From Francisella endosymbiont of Ornithodoros moubata (GTDB lineage: Bacteria > Pseudomonadota > Gammaproteobacteria > Francisellales > Francisellaceae): a DNA stretch of 64,000 bases. The notes beneath the pieces are model-generated. The model did no database searches, was not told where the DNA came from, and saw nothing but the letters and a program-made list of their open reading frames with translations. Positions 21,615-30,804 of this stretch are shown here, piece after piece. The first letter of the stretch is position 1, and each line of letters opens with the position of its first letter. Location of the stretch: positions 343,561-407,560 of the forward strand of contig LVCE01000001.1 of the NCBI GenBank assembly GCA_002095075.2. The letters are read 5' to 3'. A program made the position numbers and the translations under genes.

Positions 21615-23015
21615 ATGGAAGTACAAAAAGAATATAAAAGAATAGTATATCTAATTGCTACAATAGCTGCATTAGGTGGTTTGCTATTTGGACTAGATCA
21701 AGGATTTATTGCAAACGCAGGTGAAACACTTGATCATATTTATAATATTGCTCCAGGCAGTATTACAGAAGGTAAATTTAACTCTATTTTAGCTTATGGC
21801 GGTATTTTAGGTACAATTTGTAGTGGTTTTTTCTCCCGTTATTTTTGTAGAAAAAATACTTTATTAATAGCAGGGTTCTCATTCCTTATTGGAGCATTAG
21901 TTTCTTCACTTTTACCACCACTAAATATACTTACAGTATGTAGGTTTATTCTTGGCTTTGGGGTTGGCTTAGCTTCATTTGCAACACCATTATATCTAGC
22001 AGAGACAGCTCCAAAAGAAATAAGAGGATCAATATCTTCATTATTCCAGTTAATGATTACGTTTGGTATATTTTTAATATGTTTGGTAAATGTTGTCATA
22101 GTTGAGTTAGCGGGACATACTAGAGTATCGTTGACTTTGATGTTTAGTGTTATTACTATTTTTGCAGCATTGATGTTTGTTGGTTGTTTCTTTTTACCTA
22201 AGAGCCCAAAATGGTTGATGATGAAAGATAGAGGAGGAGAGGCTAGAGAGGTATTAAAAAGATTAAGAAATCAAGATCAAATTGACAAAGAAATACAAGA
22301 AATAAGTCAGTTAAATCATCAAAAATCACACTCTGTTAAGCAAGTATTAAGTAAGAGCTTTTTCTGGAAAATACTTATAGTCGGTGTAGTAATTCAGATG
22401 TTCCAACAATTAGTTGGTATCAATGCGATGATATATTATGCACCAAGCTTTTTAGAAGGAGCTGGTTTAAATATTATCTTAGCTGGTTTAGCAGTATTTT
22501 TTGTTAACTTTTTATCTACATTCCCAGCAATTCGTTGGGTTGAGAAATGGGGTAGAAAAAAGCTCCTAACTGTTGGAGCTACAATCATGACAATGACTCT
22601 TTTAGTTGTAGCCCTATGCTTTTATGCTATTGATGTAGTTGGTGTAAGCTCGAAATTACCTAAGTATATATTATTGATTGCATGCCTATTATATATTTTT
22701 GGCTTTGCATGCTCATGGGGGCCAGTTGCTTGGATTTTATGTTCTGAGATATTTCCACAAAATATACGTGAATTTGGTATGACTATTACAACTATTGTTA
22801 ACTGGACATTCGTATGGATAGTTGTAGCATACTCAAATGTGATAATGGAAGCAGGAGTTTGGGGTAAACCAATGATATTTGTTAGTTATGCTCTTTTCTG
22901 TATCATTGCAATAATATTCTTAAAGCTTTTTGTTCCTGAAACAAAAGGTATTAGCTTAGAGAAAATAGAAGATAACCTTATTTCAGGTAAAAAATTACGT
23001 AATTTAGGCCAATAG
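21615..23015 (+). CDS. galP: Sugar-proton symporter, GalP/XylE-like (intact copy)
   Basis: Inner-membrane MFS sugar porter of 466 residues with 12 predicted helices. Visible signatures are GLLFGLDQGFIANA near residue 22, FLPKSPKWLMMKDRGGEA near 195, QMFQQLVGINAMIYYAPSF near 270, RWVEKWGRKKLL and the C-terminal VPETKGISLEKIEDNL. I chose ATG 21615, which has GGTGGGAG before it, rather than the TTG 42 bases upstream. It is intact although galK and galT are dead, so it may now import a different sugar such as glucose. The exact substrate cannot be read from sequence. Confidence 0.85.
   Translation: MEVQKEYKRIVYLIATIAALGGLLFGLDQGFIANAGETLDHIYNIAPGSITEGKFNSILAYGGILGTICSGFFSRYFCRKNTLLIAGFSFLIGALVSSLLPPLNILTVCRFILGFGVGLASFATPLYLAETAPKEIRGSISSLFQLMITFGIFLICLVNVVIVELAGHTRVSLTLMFSVITIFAALMFVGCFFLPKSPKWLMMKDRGGEAREVLKRLRNQDQIDKEIQEISQLNHQKSHSVKQVLSKSFFWKILIVGVVIQMFQQLVGINAMIYYAPSFLEGAGLNIILAGLAVFFVNFLSTFPAIRWVEKWGRKKLLTVGATIMTMTLLVVALCFYAIDVVGVSSKLPKYILLIACLLYIFGFACSWGPVAWILCSEIFPQNIREFGMTITTIVNWTFVWIVVAYSNVIMEAGVWGKPMIFVSYALFCIIAIIFLKLFVPETKGISLEKIEDNLISGKKLRNLGQ
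22928..22981 (+). repeat. 54-base direct repeat, copy 2 (intact galP tail)
   Basis: Perfect match to 21496-21549, 1432 bases apart in direct orientation. Here the preceding T-run has five Ts instead of four, which keeps the C-terminal frame open. Confidence 0.85.
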
Positions 23016-23109
23016 CCGCTCTTTAATAAAGTTGTATATTTACACTAAATAATGTATCCTTAGGAGTGTAATTAGTAATAGTTAAATCCAAAAATAAGGA
23101 ACTATAATT

Positions 23110-23388
23110 ATGAAAGCTTCAGGTAGGCATTTGCTAGTACAGTCAGAATCTGAATGTCAACAAATCAAAAAAGATATAACTGAAGGTAAAATAACTCTTG
23201 AAAAAGCAGCTAGAAAGCATTCTCTATGTCCATCTGGAGCTAGAGGCGGTGATCTAGGGACTTTCTCTCAAGGACAAATGGTTCCTGAGTTTGATAGAGT
23301 TATATTCAACGATGAATTACATAAAGTTCATGGTCCAGTACAGACTCAATTTGGTTACCATCTATTAGAAATTACATCTCGCGGATAA
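23110..23388 (+). CDS. ppiC: Parvulin-type peptidyl-prolyl cis-trans isomerase
   Basis: Single-domain cytoplasmic parvulin of 92 residues with no signal peptide. The family pattern is complete: ASGRHLLVQSESE at residues 3-15, AARKHSLCPSGARGGDLGTF near 37, GQMVPEFDRVIF near 58, and VHGPVQTQFGYHLLEI at the end. It speeds proline isomerisation during folding. AAGGAAC lies 7 bases before ATG. Monocistronic, between galP and deaD. Confidence 0.93.
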   Translation: MKASGRHLLVQSESECQQIKKDITEGKITLEKAARKHSLCPSGARGGDLGTFSQGQMVPEFDRVIFNDELHKVHGPVQTQFGYHLLEITSRG

Positions 23389-23452
23389 TTTAAATTTCTC
23401 ATAATTTTCAAATTATTTAATAAAATTTCTCATACAAAAATTTACGGACAAA

Positions 23453-25162
23453 ATGAATTCTGAAACTAAAAAAGATTTTAGTCAGCTTGGGCTAAGTCAA
23501 GGTATTGTAGGTACTGTTATTAAATTAGGATATGAAAATCCTACACCAATTCAACAGTATGCTATTCCATATATCTTATCGGGTAGAGATGTGCTAGGAC
23601 AAGCACAAACGGGTACGGGTAAAACTGCAGCATTTGCATTACCATTGATAAATAACATTGATTTAAAATCTAAAGATAAATCGCCACAAGTTTTGGTATT
23701 AGCTCCTACTAGAGAATTAGCTATCCAAGTTGCAGAGCAATTTGAAGCATTTGCCAAAAATGTACCAAATTTAGATGTTGCTTGTATCTATGGTGGCCAA
23801 GAATACGGTTCACAAATTAGAGCACTTAAAAAAGGGATCAAAGTAGTAGTGGGCACTACAGGGCGTGTCATGGATCATATTGAAAAAGGTACGCTAGAGC
23901 TTGATAACCTAAGAGCACTAGTCTTAGATGAAGCTGATGAAATGCTTAGAATGGGCTTTATTGATGATGTTAGATTTGTCTTAAGTCATATTTCTGATCA
24001 GTGCCAAAGATTACTTTTCTCAGCAACAATCCCAGCTGATATTGCTGACATTATCGAAGAGTACCTAAGAAATCCTTGTAAGATACAAGTAAAAACTAAG
24101 ACAAAAACTGCCAACACAGTGACACAAAAATTTGTCGTAATCAAAGGCTTTAGAAAGATAGATGCTTTAGATAGATTGCTTGAGACAGAAGAAACTGATG
24201 GTGTTATTATCTTTGTTAAGACTAAAACTAGCACTATCGAAGTTGCGGATAACTTAAAGGCGCTCGGCTACAAAGTAACTGCTATAAATGGTGATATGCA
24301 ACAATCGCAGCGTGAATATATTGTTGATCAATTTAGAAGTGCTAAATCAGATATTCTCGTTGCTACAGATGTAGTAGCTAGAGGTATAGATCTTGAGCGT
24401 ATTAGCCATGTGATTAACTATGATATGCCTAATGATACAGATACTTATATACATAGAATTGGGCGTACAGGTAGAGCAGGGCGTGAAGGTACATCAATTT
24501 CTTTAGTGTCACTCAAAGAAATGAGATTCTTGCGTACTCTTGAGAGATTTACAGGCTCGCCAATCCAGGAAGTATTTATACCAAGTGCCAAAGATTTAGC
24601 CCAAAGTAGGGTAGAACACTTTAAAGCTAGAATAATCTCAGCATTAGATAAAAATAAATCTTTAGATAAATATAAAGAGATTATTACTGAGATTCGTGAG
24701 CAGTTAGAGCTTGATTTAGATGAGCTTTTGGCTGTACTTGCACTACTAGCGCAAGGTAAGAAAACTTTCTTCCCAAGAGAGATTCAAGCTAAAGAAGAAA
24801 AGCCAGTCAGTGATAATAGAAATTCTAGAGATGTTAGAAAAAATGAAAGATTTCAACGTAGAAATAAACAAGGTGATAGAGTTAGGCGTTTTGATAGAGC
24901 AGATAGAAAATCGCGTCATATTGTAAATATTGATTTAACTACTTATAAGTTAGATGTTGGTCGTGATAATGATGTTCAACCGAGAAATATCGTCGGAGCT
25001 ATAGCTAATGAAGGTAATATTGACAGTAAACATATCTGTAATATCTCTATTCAAAAAGATTATACATTAGTTGATTTACCATCTAACCTTTCACCAAAAG
25101 TGATAAATCACCTTAAAAAAGTCTGGGTTGCAGGTAAAAAATTAAATCTTACTGTACAATAA
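23453..25162 (+). CDS. deaD: DEAD-box ATP-dependent RNA helicase CsdA/DeaD
   Basis: Cold-shock helicase acting in ribosome assembly and RNA decay. Motifs in order: Q motif PTPIQQYAIP near residue 31, Walker A AQTGTGKT near 54, PTRELAIQV, TTGRVMDHIEKG, DEADEML near 160, SATIP, and HRIGRTGRAGREG near 340. The C-terminus has a basic, Arg-rich linker (NERFQRRNKQGDRVRRFDRA) and a DbpA-like RNA-binding domain ending in VAGKKLNLTVQ. The length of 569 residues is usual for a Francisella-size DeaD. Confidence 0.95.
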   Translation: MNSETKKDFSQLGLSQGIVGTVIKLGYENPTPIQQYAIPYILSGRDVLGQAQTGTGKTAAFALPLINNIDLKSKDKSPQVLVLAPTRELAIQVAEQFEAFAKNVPNLDVACIYGGQEYGSQIRALKKGIKVVVGTTGRVMDHIEKGTLELDNLRALVLDEADEMLRMGFIDDVRFVLSHISDQCQRLLFSATIPADIADIIEEYLRNPCKIQVKTKTKTANTVTQKFVVIKGFRKIDALDRLLETEETDGVIIFVKTKTSTIEVADNLKALGYKVTAINGDMQQSQREYIVDQFRSAKSDILVATDVVARGIDLERISHVINYDMPNDTDTYIHRIGRTGRAGREGTSISLVSLKEMRFLRTLERFTGSPIQEVFIPSAKDLAQSRVEHFKARIISALDKNKSLDKYKEIITEIREQLELDLDELLAVLALLAQGKKTFFPREIQAKEEKPVSDNRNSRDVRKNERFQRRNKQGDRVRRFDRADRKSRHIVNIDLTTYKLDVGRDNDVQPRNIVGAIANEGNIDSKHICNISIQKDYTLVDLPSNLSPKVINHLKKVWVAGKKLNLTVQ

Positions 25163-25190
25163 ACTTATTAAATTTTTTCTTATAAGTTTA
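25160..25190. terminator. Possible deaD terminator hairpin
   Basis: TAAACTTAT (25160-25168) pairs with ATAAGTTTA (25182-25190) across a 13-base loop containing a T-run. It overlaps the deaD stop codon. Weak stem, position-based call. Confidence 0.33.
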
Positions 25191-25278
25191 AATAGTTAAT
25201 TTCTAGGATATTATTTTGTTTACCACTCTAAAGTTGTATAATTCATTGAATTAAACTATTTAATTATAATTTTTACAA

Positions 25279-25851
25279 ATGAGTAACTATATCTTTATAG
25301 TTTCTGCGCCATCTGGTGCTGGTAAAAGTTCTTTATTAAAAGCTTTTTTAGCCACTAAAGTAGGCAAAGAGAACTTTGCTGTAGCAACATCTCATACTAC
25401 TAGAGAGCCTCGTGCTGGCGAGATTAATGGTAGAGAGTATTATTTTGTGACAATCGCTGAATTTGAACAATTGCTTAGTCAAGATGGATTTATCGAATAT
25501 GCTAAAGTTTTCAAAAACTATTATGGTACATCAAAGGCTGAGATTGATAGATTACTTGCAGCTGGTAAGAATATTATCCTTGAGATTGACTGGCAAGGTG
25601 CGCAACAGACACGCGCTATTTATGGTGATAGAGCTAAGAGTATGTTTATATTACCACCATCATTAGATGAGTTAAGAAAACGTTTAGAAAAAAGAAATAC
25701 AGATTCTAAAGAAACTATGGATTATCGTATGGAGCAAGCACAATCAGAAATTTCGCATGCTGATGGATATGATTGTCAGTTGGTTAATTATGATTTTAGT
25801 CAGTCATTAGAACAATTATGTAAATATTTCGAAGAAAATATCCAAAGTTAA
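25279..25851 (+). CDS. gmk: Guanylate kinase
   Basis: Phosphorylates GMP to GDP with ATP. The P-loop APSGAGKSSL is at residues 10-19. The GMP-binding region has SHTTREPRAGEINGREYYFV near residue 40 and IEYAKVFKNYYGTSK near 72, followed by ILEIDWQGAQQTR and the lid KRNTDSKETMDYRM. At 190 residues it is slightly shorter than E. coli Gmk (207). No rpoZ follows; the next gene is a nadA relic. Confidence 0.96.
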   Translation: MSNYIFIVSAPSGAGKSSLLKAFLATKVGKENFAVATSHTTREPRAGEINGREYYFVTIAEFEQLLSQDGFIEYAKVFKNYYGTSKAEIDRLLAAGKNIILEIDWQGAQQTRAIYGDRAKSMFILPPSLDELRKRLEKRNTDSKETMDYRMEQAQSEISHADGYDCQLVNYDFSQSLEQLCKYFEENIQS

Positions 25852-25871
25852 AAACTAAGGAGAATATTTGG

Positions 25872-26902
25872 ATGTTAAATCAAAAACTTATAAAAGATAA
25901 AATATCACAAGCTAGACAAAATCTACCTATTTGAAAATAAAAGATACTGAAAAACAAAAATATATGCAGGAAATTCAAGAGTTATTAGAACGGAATAATG
26001 CTTGTTTGGTAGTACAATATTATGTTGATGCAGAAATTCAAGAACTAGCTTAGAAAACTGATGGGTTCGTCGGTGATTCGCTTGCTATGGCTAAGTTTGG
26101 TTTATAAAGTAACTGTGATACTCTACTAGTAGTTGCAGGTGTTAGGTTTATAGGTGATTCTGCAAAGGTTCTTAGTCCTGAAAAAAAAGTACTAATGCCA
26201 ACTTTGGAAGCAGAATGGTTATTAGATTTAAGTTGTAATAATAGTGAATTTGAAAGATTTATAGCGGCTCAGCCTGATAGAGAGAAGTAGTTGTATATGT
26301 CAATATTTTCGCAGAGATTAAAGCCTTAGCTGATTGGACTGTTACTTCTTCAAATGCTTTGGAGATTTGTTCTTATTTGCATAAGTAAGGTAAAAAGATT
26401 CTTTGGGAGCCAGATAGATTTTTTTGGTGATTGGATTGCTAAGCAAACTGGTGCGGATATGCTACTGTATAATGGTAGTTGTATTGTGCATGAAGAGTTT
26501 AAAGTTCAAGCTCTAGATGATTTAATGCTTGAGCATCCAGATACTGCAGTTTTAGTACATCCTGAATCTACGGCAGAGATTATCAACAGAGCTGATACAG
26601 TTGGTTCAACATCTCAATTAATAGCAGCAAGCCAAAAGCTTAACAATACAAAATTTATTGTTGCTATAGATACTGGTGTATTCATATAAAATGAAACAGC
26701 TATCGCCACATAGAGAGTTTATTCCAGCACCTACTGCTGGTTGTGGCGCAAATTGTCAATCATTTACAAATATCCATGATGTCGATGGATGAGACTAAAT
26801 CAGCTTAAAAATTTAAAAGAATGCTTAATCAATCAGACTAATGATATATTTTTTGATAAAGAGGGGGTGCTTACTCTATTAAACGGAATGATAAATTTTT
26901 AG
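25872..26902 (+). pseudogene. nadA: Quinolinate synthase NadA, broken
   Basis: Would condense iminoaspartate and DHAP to quinolinate on a 4Fe-4S cluster. From ATG 25872 the pieces are [39 protein letters not shown] sequence near 26330, [24 protein letters not shown] sequence near 26400, and [20 protein letters not shown] (26354-26689). The C-terminus reads MRLNQLKNLKECL in altered form near 26800. Stops at 26052 and 26105 and several shifts break it. Same order and spacing as an operon with nadC and nadB. Confidence 0.9.
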
Positions 26903-26910
26903 GAAATAAT

Positions 26911-27840
26911 ATGTCTGATGTGATGTTAAATACTAATCAAATTAGTAAAATTCCCGATAGTGTTATCACAAGGTTAGTTAGAGAGTCTTTAGCAGAAGAT
27001 ATAGCAACTGTGGAGATATTACACACAGCTAGCTGAAAATGTTGATACTACAGCATTTTGTATCACTAGAGAAGATATGATCTTATATGATCAAGATTTT
27101 GCTAATGAAGTAATTAATCAGTTTGATAAAAGTATATAGATAACTTGGTTATATAAATAATGCTCAAAGAGTACCAGCTAATGCAAAAATTTTTGAACTT
27201 AAGGATAATGCTCGAAACATCTTAACAGCAGAAAGAACGATGTTAAATTTTATCCAAATGCTTTCTGCTACTGCTACAGCGGCAAATAAATTAGTCAAAT
27301 TAATTTCTCAATATAAGACAAAGCTACTTGATACATGCAATACTATCCCAGGATTTCGCTTAGCACAAAAATATGCGGTTAGGTGTGGTGATTGGTTTTA
27401 ATCATTGTATTGGTTTATTTGATACTTATTTAATCAAAGAAAATCATATTCCCTCAGCTGGTTGTATTGCCAAAGCTGTTGCTAAGGCAAAAAAATCAGA
27501 TAGTAGTAAAGTTGTTGAAGTCGAAGTTACAAACTTAGATGAATTAAACCAAGCGATAGCTACTAGAGTAGGTATTGTAATGCTTGATAATTTTAGCAGT
27601 GCAGATATTGATATAGCTGTGAGTGTCGCTAGAAGTAAAGTAGCATTAGAAGTCTCTAGAGATATAGACAGTAAATCTATAGTTGTTATGGCTAAAACTG
27701 GCGTTAATTTTATTTCTGTTGAGGCAATTATTAAACATATCAAAGACTATCCTAGTAGAGCAGTTATTACAAGCTTATATAAGAACCTTAATAACTTTAA
27801 AAATATCAATATTTATACCGAACATAATGTTATAGTATAG
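26911..27840 (+). pseudogene. nadC: Nicotinate-nucleotide pyrophosphorylase NadC, broken
   Basis: Would decarboxylate and phosphoribosylate quinolinate to nicotinate mononucleotide. Starts MSDVMLNTNQISKIPDSVIT at 26911. A shift near 27015 moves the frame to LAENVDTTAFCITRED. Then come NILTAERTMLNFIQMLSATA, LLDTCNTIPGFRLAQKYAVR and, after another shift near 27370, GFNHCIGLFDTYLIKENHIP (27373-27840). The usual RKTxPG catalytic Arg-Lys is now CNTIPG, so the active site is also hit. Separated from nadA by 8 bases. Confidence 0.9.
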
Positions 27841-27842
27841 AG

Positions 27843-28871
27843 TTAATAAAAAAGATAATAACTGTATCAGGCTGTATAGTTATGATAGTAAATATCAAAT
27901 TACTAAATTTATTACAAAAAAGTCATACCTGCTTCAGGTGGTGCCTCAGGATTATATAAGTATGTAACTAATGCTACAGCTGAGTAGTGGTAGTGTGATG
28001 ATTATAGTTTATGATATTGGTTGCCAGCTTGAGAATCTAGAGTTTATTCAATTTCATCCTACTTATTTTTTTGCTCAAAATGGAGTACTTATTTTGATCT
28101 CAGAAGCTATCCGTGGCAGTGGTGCTGTGCTAGAGACTAAAAGGTATCAGAATTATGAAGTCAGTTCATTAGCTGCAAGATTTAGCTCGTAGAGATATTG
28201 TGTTGTTAGACAGATATATATAAATGTGCAGGTTGGTAGAGATATTTACCTTAATGCGACACATTTAAATACAAGTCAATGGCAGCAAAAATTTCCATAT
28301 ATTTATGAGAAATTATTTGATAATAATATCAATCCAGCTAATAATAGAATCCCAGTCTCTCCAGCTTTATACTATAGTTATGGCGGTATTAGTGTAGATA
28401 ATAATTCTCAGACTAGTATTGCTAGTTTGTATACTGTAGGTGAGGTTGTCTGTATTGTCTTACATGGTGTTAATGGGTTAGCAAATAGCTCATTATTAGA
28501 GTGTATTGTCTATGCTTTAGCAGCTAGTAAGGAGATTTTAGCTAATATAGATGATAGCTTTATTGAGTGTAATCAAAAACTAAAATTATTTAACTCAAGT
28601 AGTGATTATTTACAACAACTAAATCAGATACGCCAACTAATGTGGGATAATGTTGGTTTGGTCAGAAGCCAAGCAGGACTTAGTAAAGCATATCAGCAGC
28701 TACAACTATTAGAACAATCAATAAAGTACGGACACAGTATTAGCAAACTATTACTATAAACTTGAAGCTTATAGAAAAATAGTTAAGCTAGCTAAATTAA
28801 TACTTGAATAAGCTATCAAATGCAAACAAAGTGTTGGTAGTCATTTTTTAATTTTAAAAGAGATACGATGA
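27843..28871 (+). pseudogene. nadB: L-aspartate oxidase NadB, truncated and broken
   Basis: FAD enzyme for the first step of NAD synthesis. The N-terminal FAD-binding half is missing. What remains begins around SGGASGLYKYVTNAT-like sequence near 27940, then YDIGCQLENLEFIQFHPTYF (27971-28192), NNRIPVSPALYYSYGGISVD (28226-28759) and KLEAYRKIVKLAKLILE near 28760. It ends at 28871 with CKQSVGSHFLI, the RESRGxHxT-like tail in degraded form. The final TGA overlaps the ATG of the adenosine deaminase relic. Confidence 0.88.
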
Positions 28872-29185
28872 TAGATAATATTTTTTGATACCAAAAGTTG
28901 TTTTAATAACCATCTTGATGGCAGTTTGCGTGTAGATACTATTATCGAACTTGCTGCTAACATAATATTAAACTTTCAAAGTATACGCTAGATGAGCTTT
29001 TAGAGTGGTTCTATAATGAGTTTTCATCGAAAAATTTTGATAGATAATGCCTAAAAATATTCTCTCTTTTGCAAATATAGTTATTATGAATTTAAATACT
29101 TCAATAGCTGCTTTTTATTAATAATGATAACAAACAAAAAATAATAGCAAAGCTAAAATCTTTTGCTAAAGCTGAAGTACTATGA
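28868..29185 (+). pseudogene. Adenosine deaminase-like N-terminal stub
   Basis: The ATG at 28868 overlaps the nadB stop. Restoring one T in the run at 28881-28886 and one A near 28904 gives IPKVVLNNHLDGSLRVDTII, matching the HxHLDGSLR zinc-site start of adenosine deaminases. KLSKYTLDELLEWFYNEFSS follows. About 100 of some 330 codons remain, so most of the barrel is deleted. Confidence 0.65.
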
Positions 29186-29806
29186 TCTTATTATAAGCTG
29201 TTTGATTCTTACAACTATTACACCTATCAGCATCGCGTAGATAAAATTGATAATCACTGGTACGACATAGCTAAATATTACAAAATATACGCCATCAAGA
29301 TATATAAGAGCTTTTTGAGGTGTTTTATTAATATAGTTAGCAACCCATTGAATGAAATCTTCACTAAAAAACAGTTGTGGAGCAACTTGGATTTTTGTAG
29401 TAAAAACAATATTGCATAATGCACCAATAAAAATCCCTAGGTTTGTAAGTAAACGCTGATAGTTTATATTGCTAATTTTAAATGATTTAAAATAGACAAT
29501 CTCTAAGTAATTATATTCACATAAAATAAAAATTAGTAGAAAAACTACAATATAAATTCTAAAGTTTAATGGTGGTAGTTTATTCATTAGATACAGCTTG
29601 ATAGCTAAGGCAACTAAAATCACAAAAGTAAAAGCTAATAAAAATATTTGCGCATTTAGATAAGAGCTTAAAACTAGTATAAAGGCACAAAATATTAACC
29701 AGTTAAATAATTTCCACAGCTTGGGTTTGATGATAGCACTAGTGGTATCTTGGTTATTATTTTCGAGTTCGAATGTGTCAGTAGATTTTTTGTTTTTAAA
29801 CAACAT
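29180..29806 (-). CDS. Uncharacterised 208-residue membrane protein
   Basis: Fully open with an ATG start and no recognised domain. The first 30 residues are hydrophilic and cytoplasm-like (KNKKSTDTFELENNNQDTTS). Hydrophobic segments follow at about 34-52, 55-72, 82-98, 120-140 and 175-205, giving four or five helices (LFNWLIFCAFILVLSSYLN, GVYFVIFSYVVPVIINFIYA). There are few charged residues in the membrane and no enzyme motif. It stands divergently from an exported chorismate mutase. Survival among relics suggests it is used. I cannot assign a function. Confidence 0.75.
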   Translation of the reverse strand: MLFKNKKSTDTFELENNNQDTTSAIIKPKLWKLFNWLIFCAFILVLSSYLNAQIFLLAFTFVILVALAIKLYLMNKLPPLNFRIYIVVFLLIFILCEYNYLEIVYFKSFKISNINYQRLLTNLGIFIGALCNIVFTTKIQVAPQLFFSEDFIQWVANYINKTPQKALIYLDGVYFVIFSYVVPVIINFIYAMLIGVIVVRIKQLIIRS

Positions 29807-29911
29807 AGTAAAATTTATTTGTTTTTTATACTATTATGGGGTTTTAAAAATTTTTATAAAACATTATATTATTAAATATTATTTTAAAACTAGAGCTTAA
29901 AAACTGAATAT

Positions 29912-30259
29912 ATGAAAAAATACCTTATAATGGCACTTTGCCTTGCTTTTTATAGTTCATCATTTGCGATGGCACAAAATAATGCCACTAAGCCTTCGGT
30001 AGAGTGCTATAGGACTAAAATTATGAATGCTGATCAGCAAATTATACAACTAATTGCTGAGCGTCGTGGCTTGAGAGATAAAATGTTAAAGCTTGAGAAA
30101 AAGCAAAATTTACCAAATTATGATCCATTTAAAGATCAATCACTAGCAAATACACGCACATCGTTTGCGATACAGTGTGATGTTTCTCCAAATTTAGTTG
30201 CTGAGGTTTTTGATCTTCTAAATAGAAAAAATTTACAACCAGCAGATCAAAGTTTTTAA
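29912..30259 (+). CDS. Exported chorismate mutase (AroQ type)
   Basis: A 115-residue protein with an N-terminal signal peptide (MKKYLIMALCLAFYSSSFAM, cleavage near AMA-Q). The mature part has the helical AroQ pattern: RTKIMNADQQIIQLIAERRG, then LRDKMLKLEKKQNLPNYDP. The conserved Arg and Lys of the helical active site appear in R-G-L-R-D-K. Family knowledge: periplasmic AroQ enzymes convert chorismate to prephenate outside the cytoplasm, with unclear purpose. The C-terminal extension of the classical exported type is short here. gpx follows after 28 bases. Confidence 0.7.
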   Translation: MKKYLIMALCLAFYSSSFAMAQNNATKPSVECYRTKIMNADQQIIQLIAERRGLRDKMLKLEKKQNLPNYDPFKDQSLANTRTSFAIQCDVSPNLVAEVFDLLNRKNLQPADQSF

Positions 30260-30287
30260 TAAAAAGTATATAAGAGGTAAAGATAAC

Positions 30288-30758
30288 ATGTCTATTTATG
30301 ATTTTAAGCTAACTGCGAATGATGGTTCAGAATATAATCTACCAAAAGATAAAGTACTTTTGATAGTTAATGTTGCAAGTAAGTGTGGCTTTACTAAGCA
30401 GTATCGTGGTTTACAACATCTGCATAAAATATATCCAGATTTAGAGATTGTAGCATTTCCTTGTAATTCATTTGGTGGTCAAGAGCCTGGTAGTGATGAA
30501 GAGATTAAAAACTTTTGTGAAACTAACTATAATGTCACATTTCCAATTATGAAAAAAACTAAAGTAAATGGTAAAGATGCTGAGCCATTATTCGAGTATC
30601 TCAAAGAAAGAGCAAAAGGCGTGCTTGGTACAGAAAGGATCAAATGGAATTTCACTAAGTTTTTGATATCAAAAGATGGTGAAACTGTCGTAAGATATGC
30701 ACCTAAAACTATTCCAGAAGATTTAATCCCAGATATTGATAATTTTCTAAAAGACTAA
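30288..30758 (+). CDS. Glutathione peroxidase-family thiol peroxidase
   Basis: A 156-residue cytoplasmic peroxidase, Cys-type. The peroxidatic Cys lies in NVASKCGFTKQYRGLQ near residue 36. FPCNSFGGQEPGSDEEI near 65 holds the second conserved block with Gln, and KWNFTKFLISKDG near 124 holds the catalytic Trp and Asn. It reduces hydroperoxides using thioredoxin or glutathione. AAGAGGTAAAG precedes ATG. It is retained although the methionine sulfoxide reductase fusion at 38.4 kb is broken. Confidence 0.95.
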   Translation: MSIYDFKLTANDGSEYNLPKDKVLLIVNVASKCGFTKQYRGLQHLHKIYPDLEIVAFPCNSFGGQEPGSDEEIKNFCETNYNVTFPIMKKTKVNGKDAEPLFEYLKERAKGVLGTERIKWNFTKFLISKDGETVVRYAPKTIPEDLIPDIDNFLKD

Positions 30759-30804
30759 AATTAATATTATAATAAAACAACTTTTTCCTACCAAAGAGTA
30801 TAAC

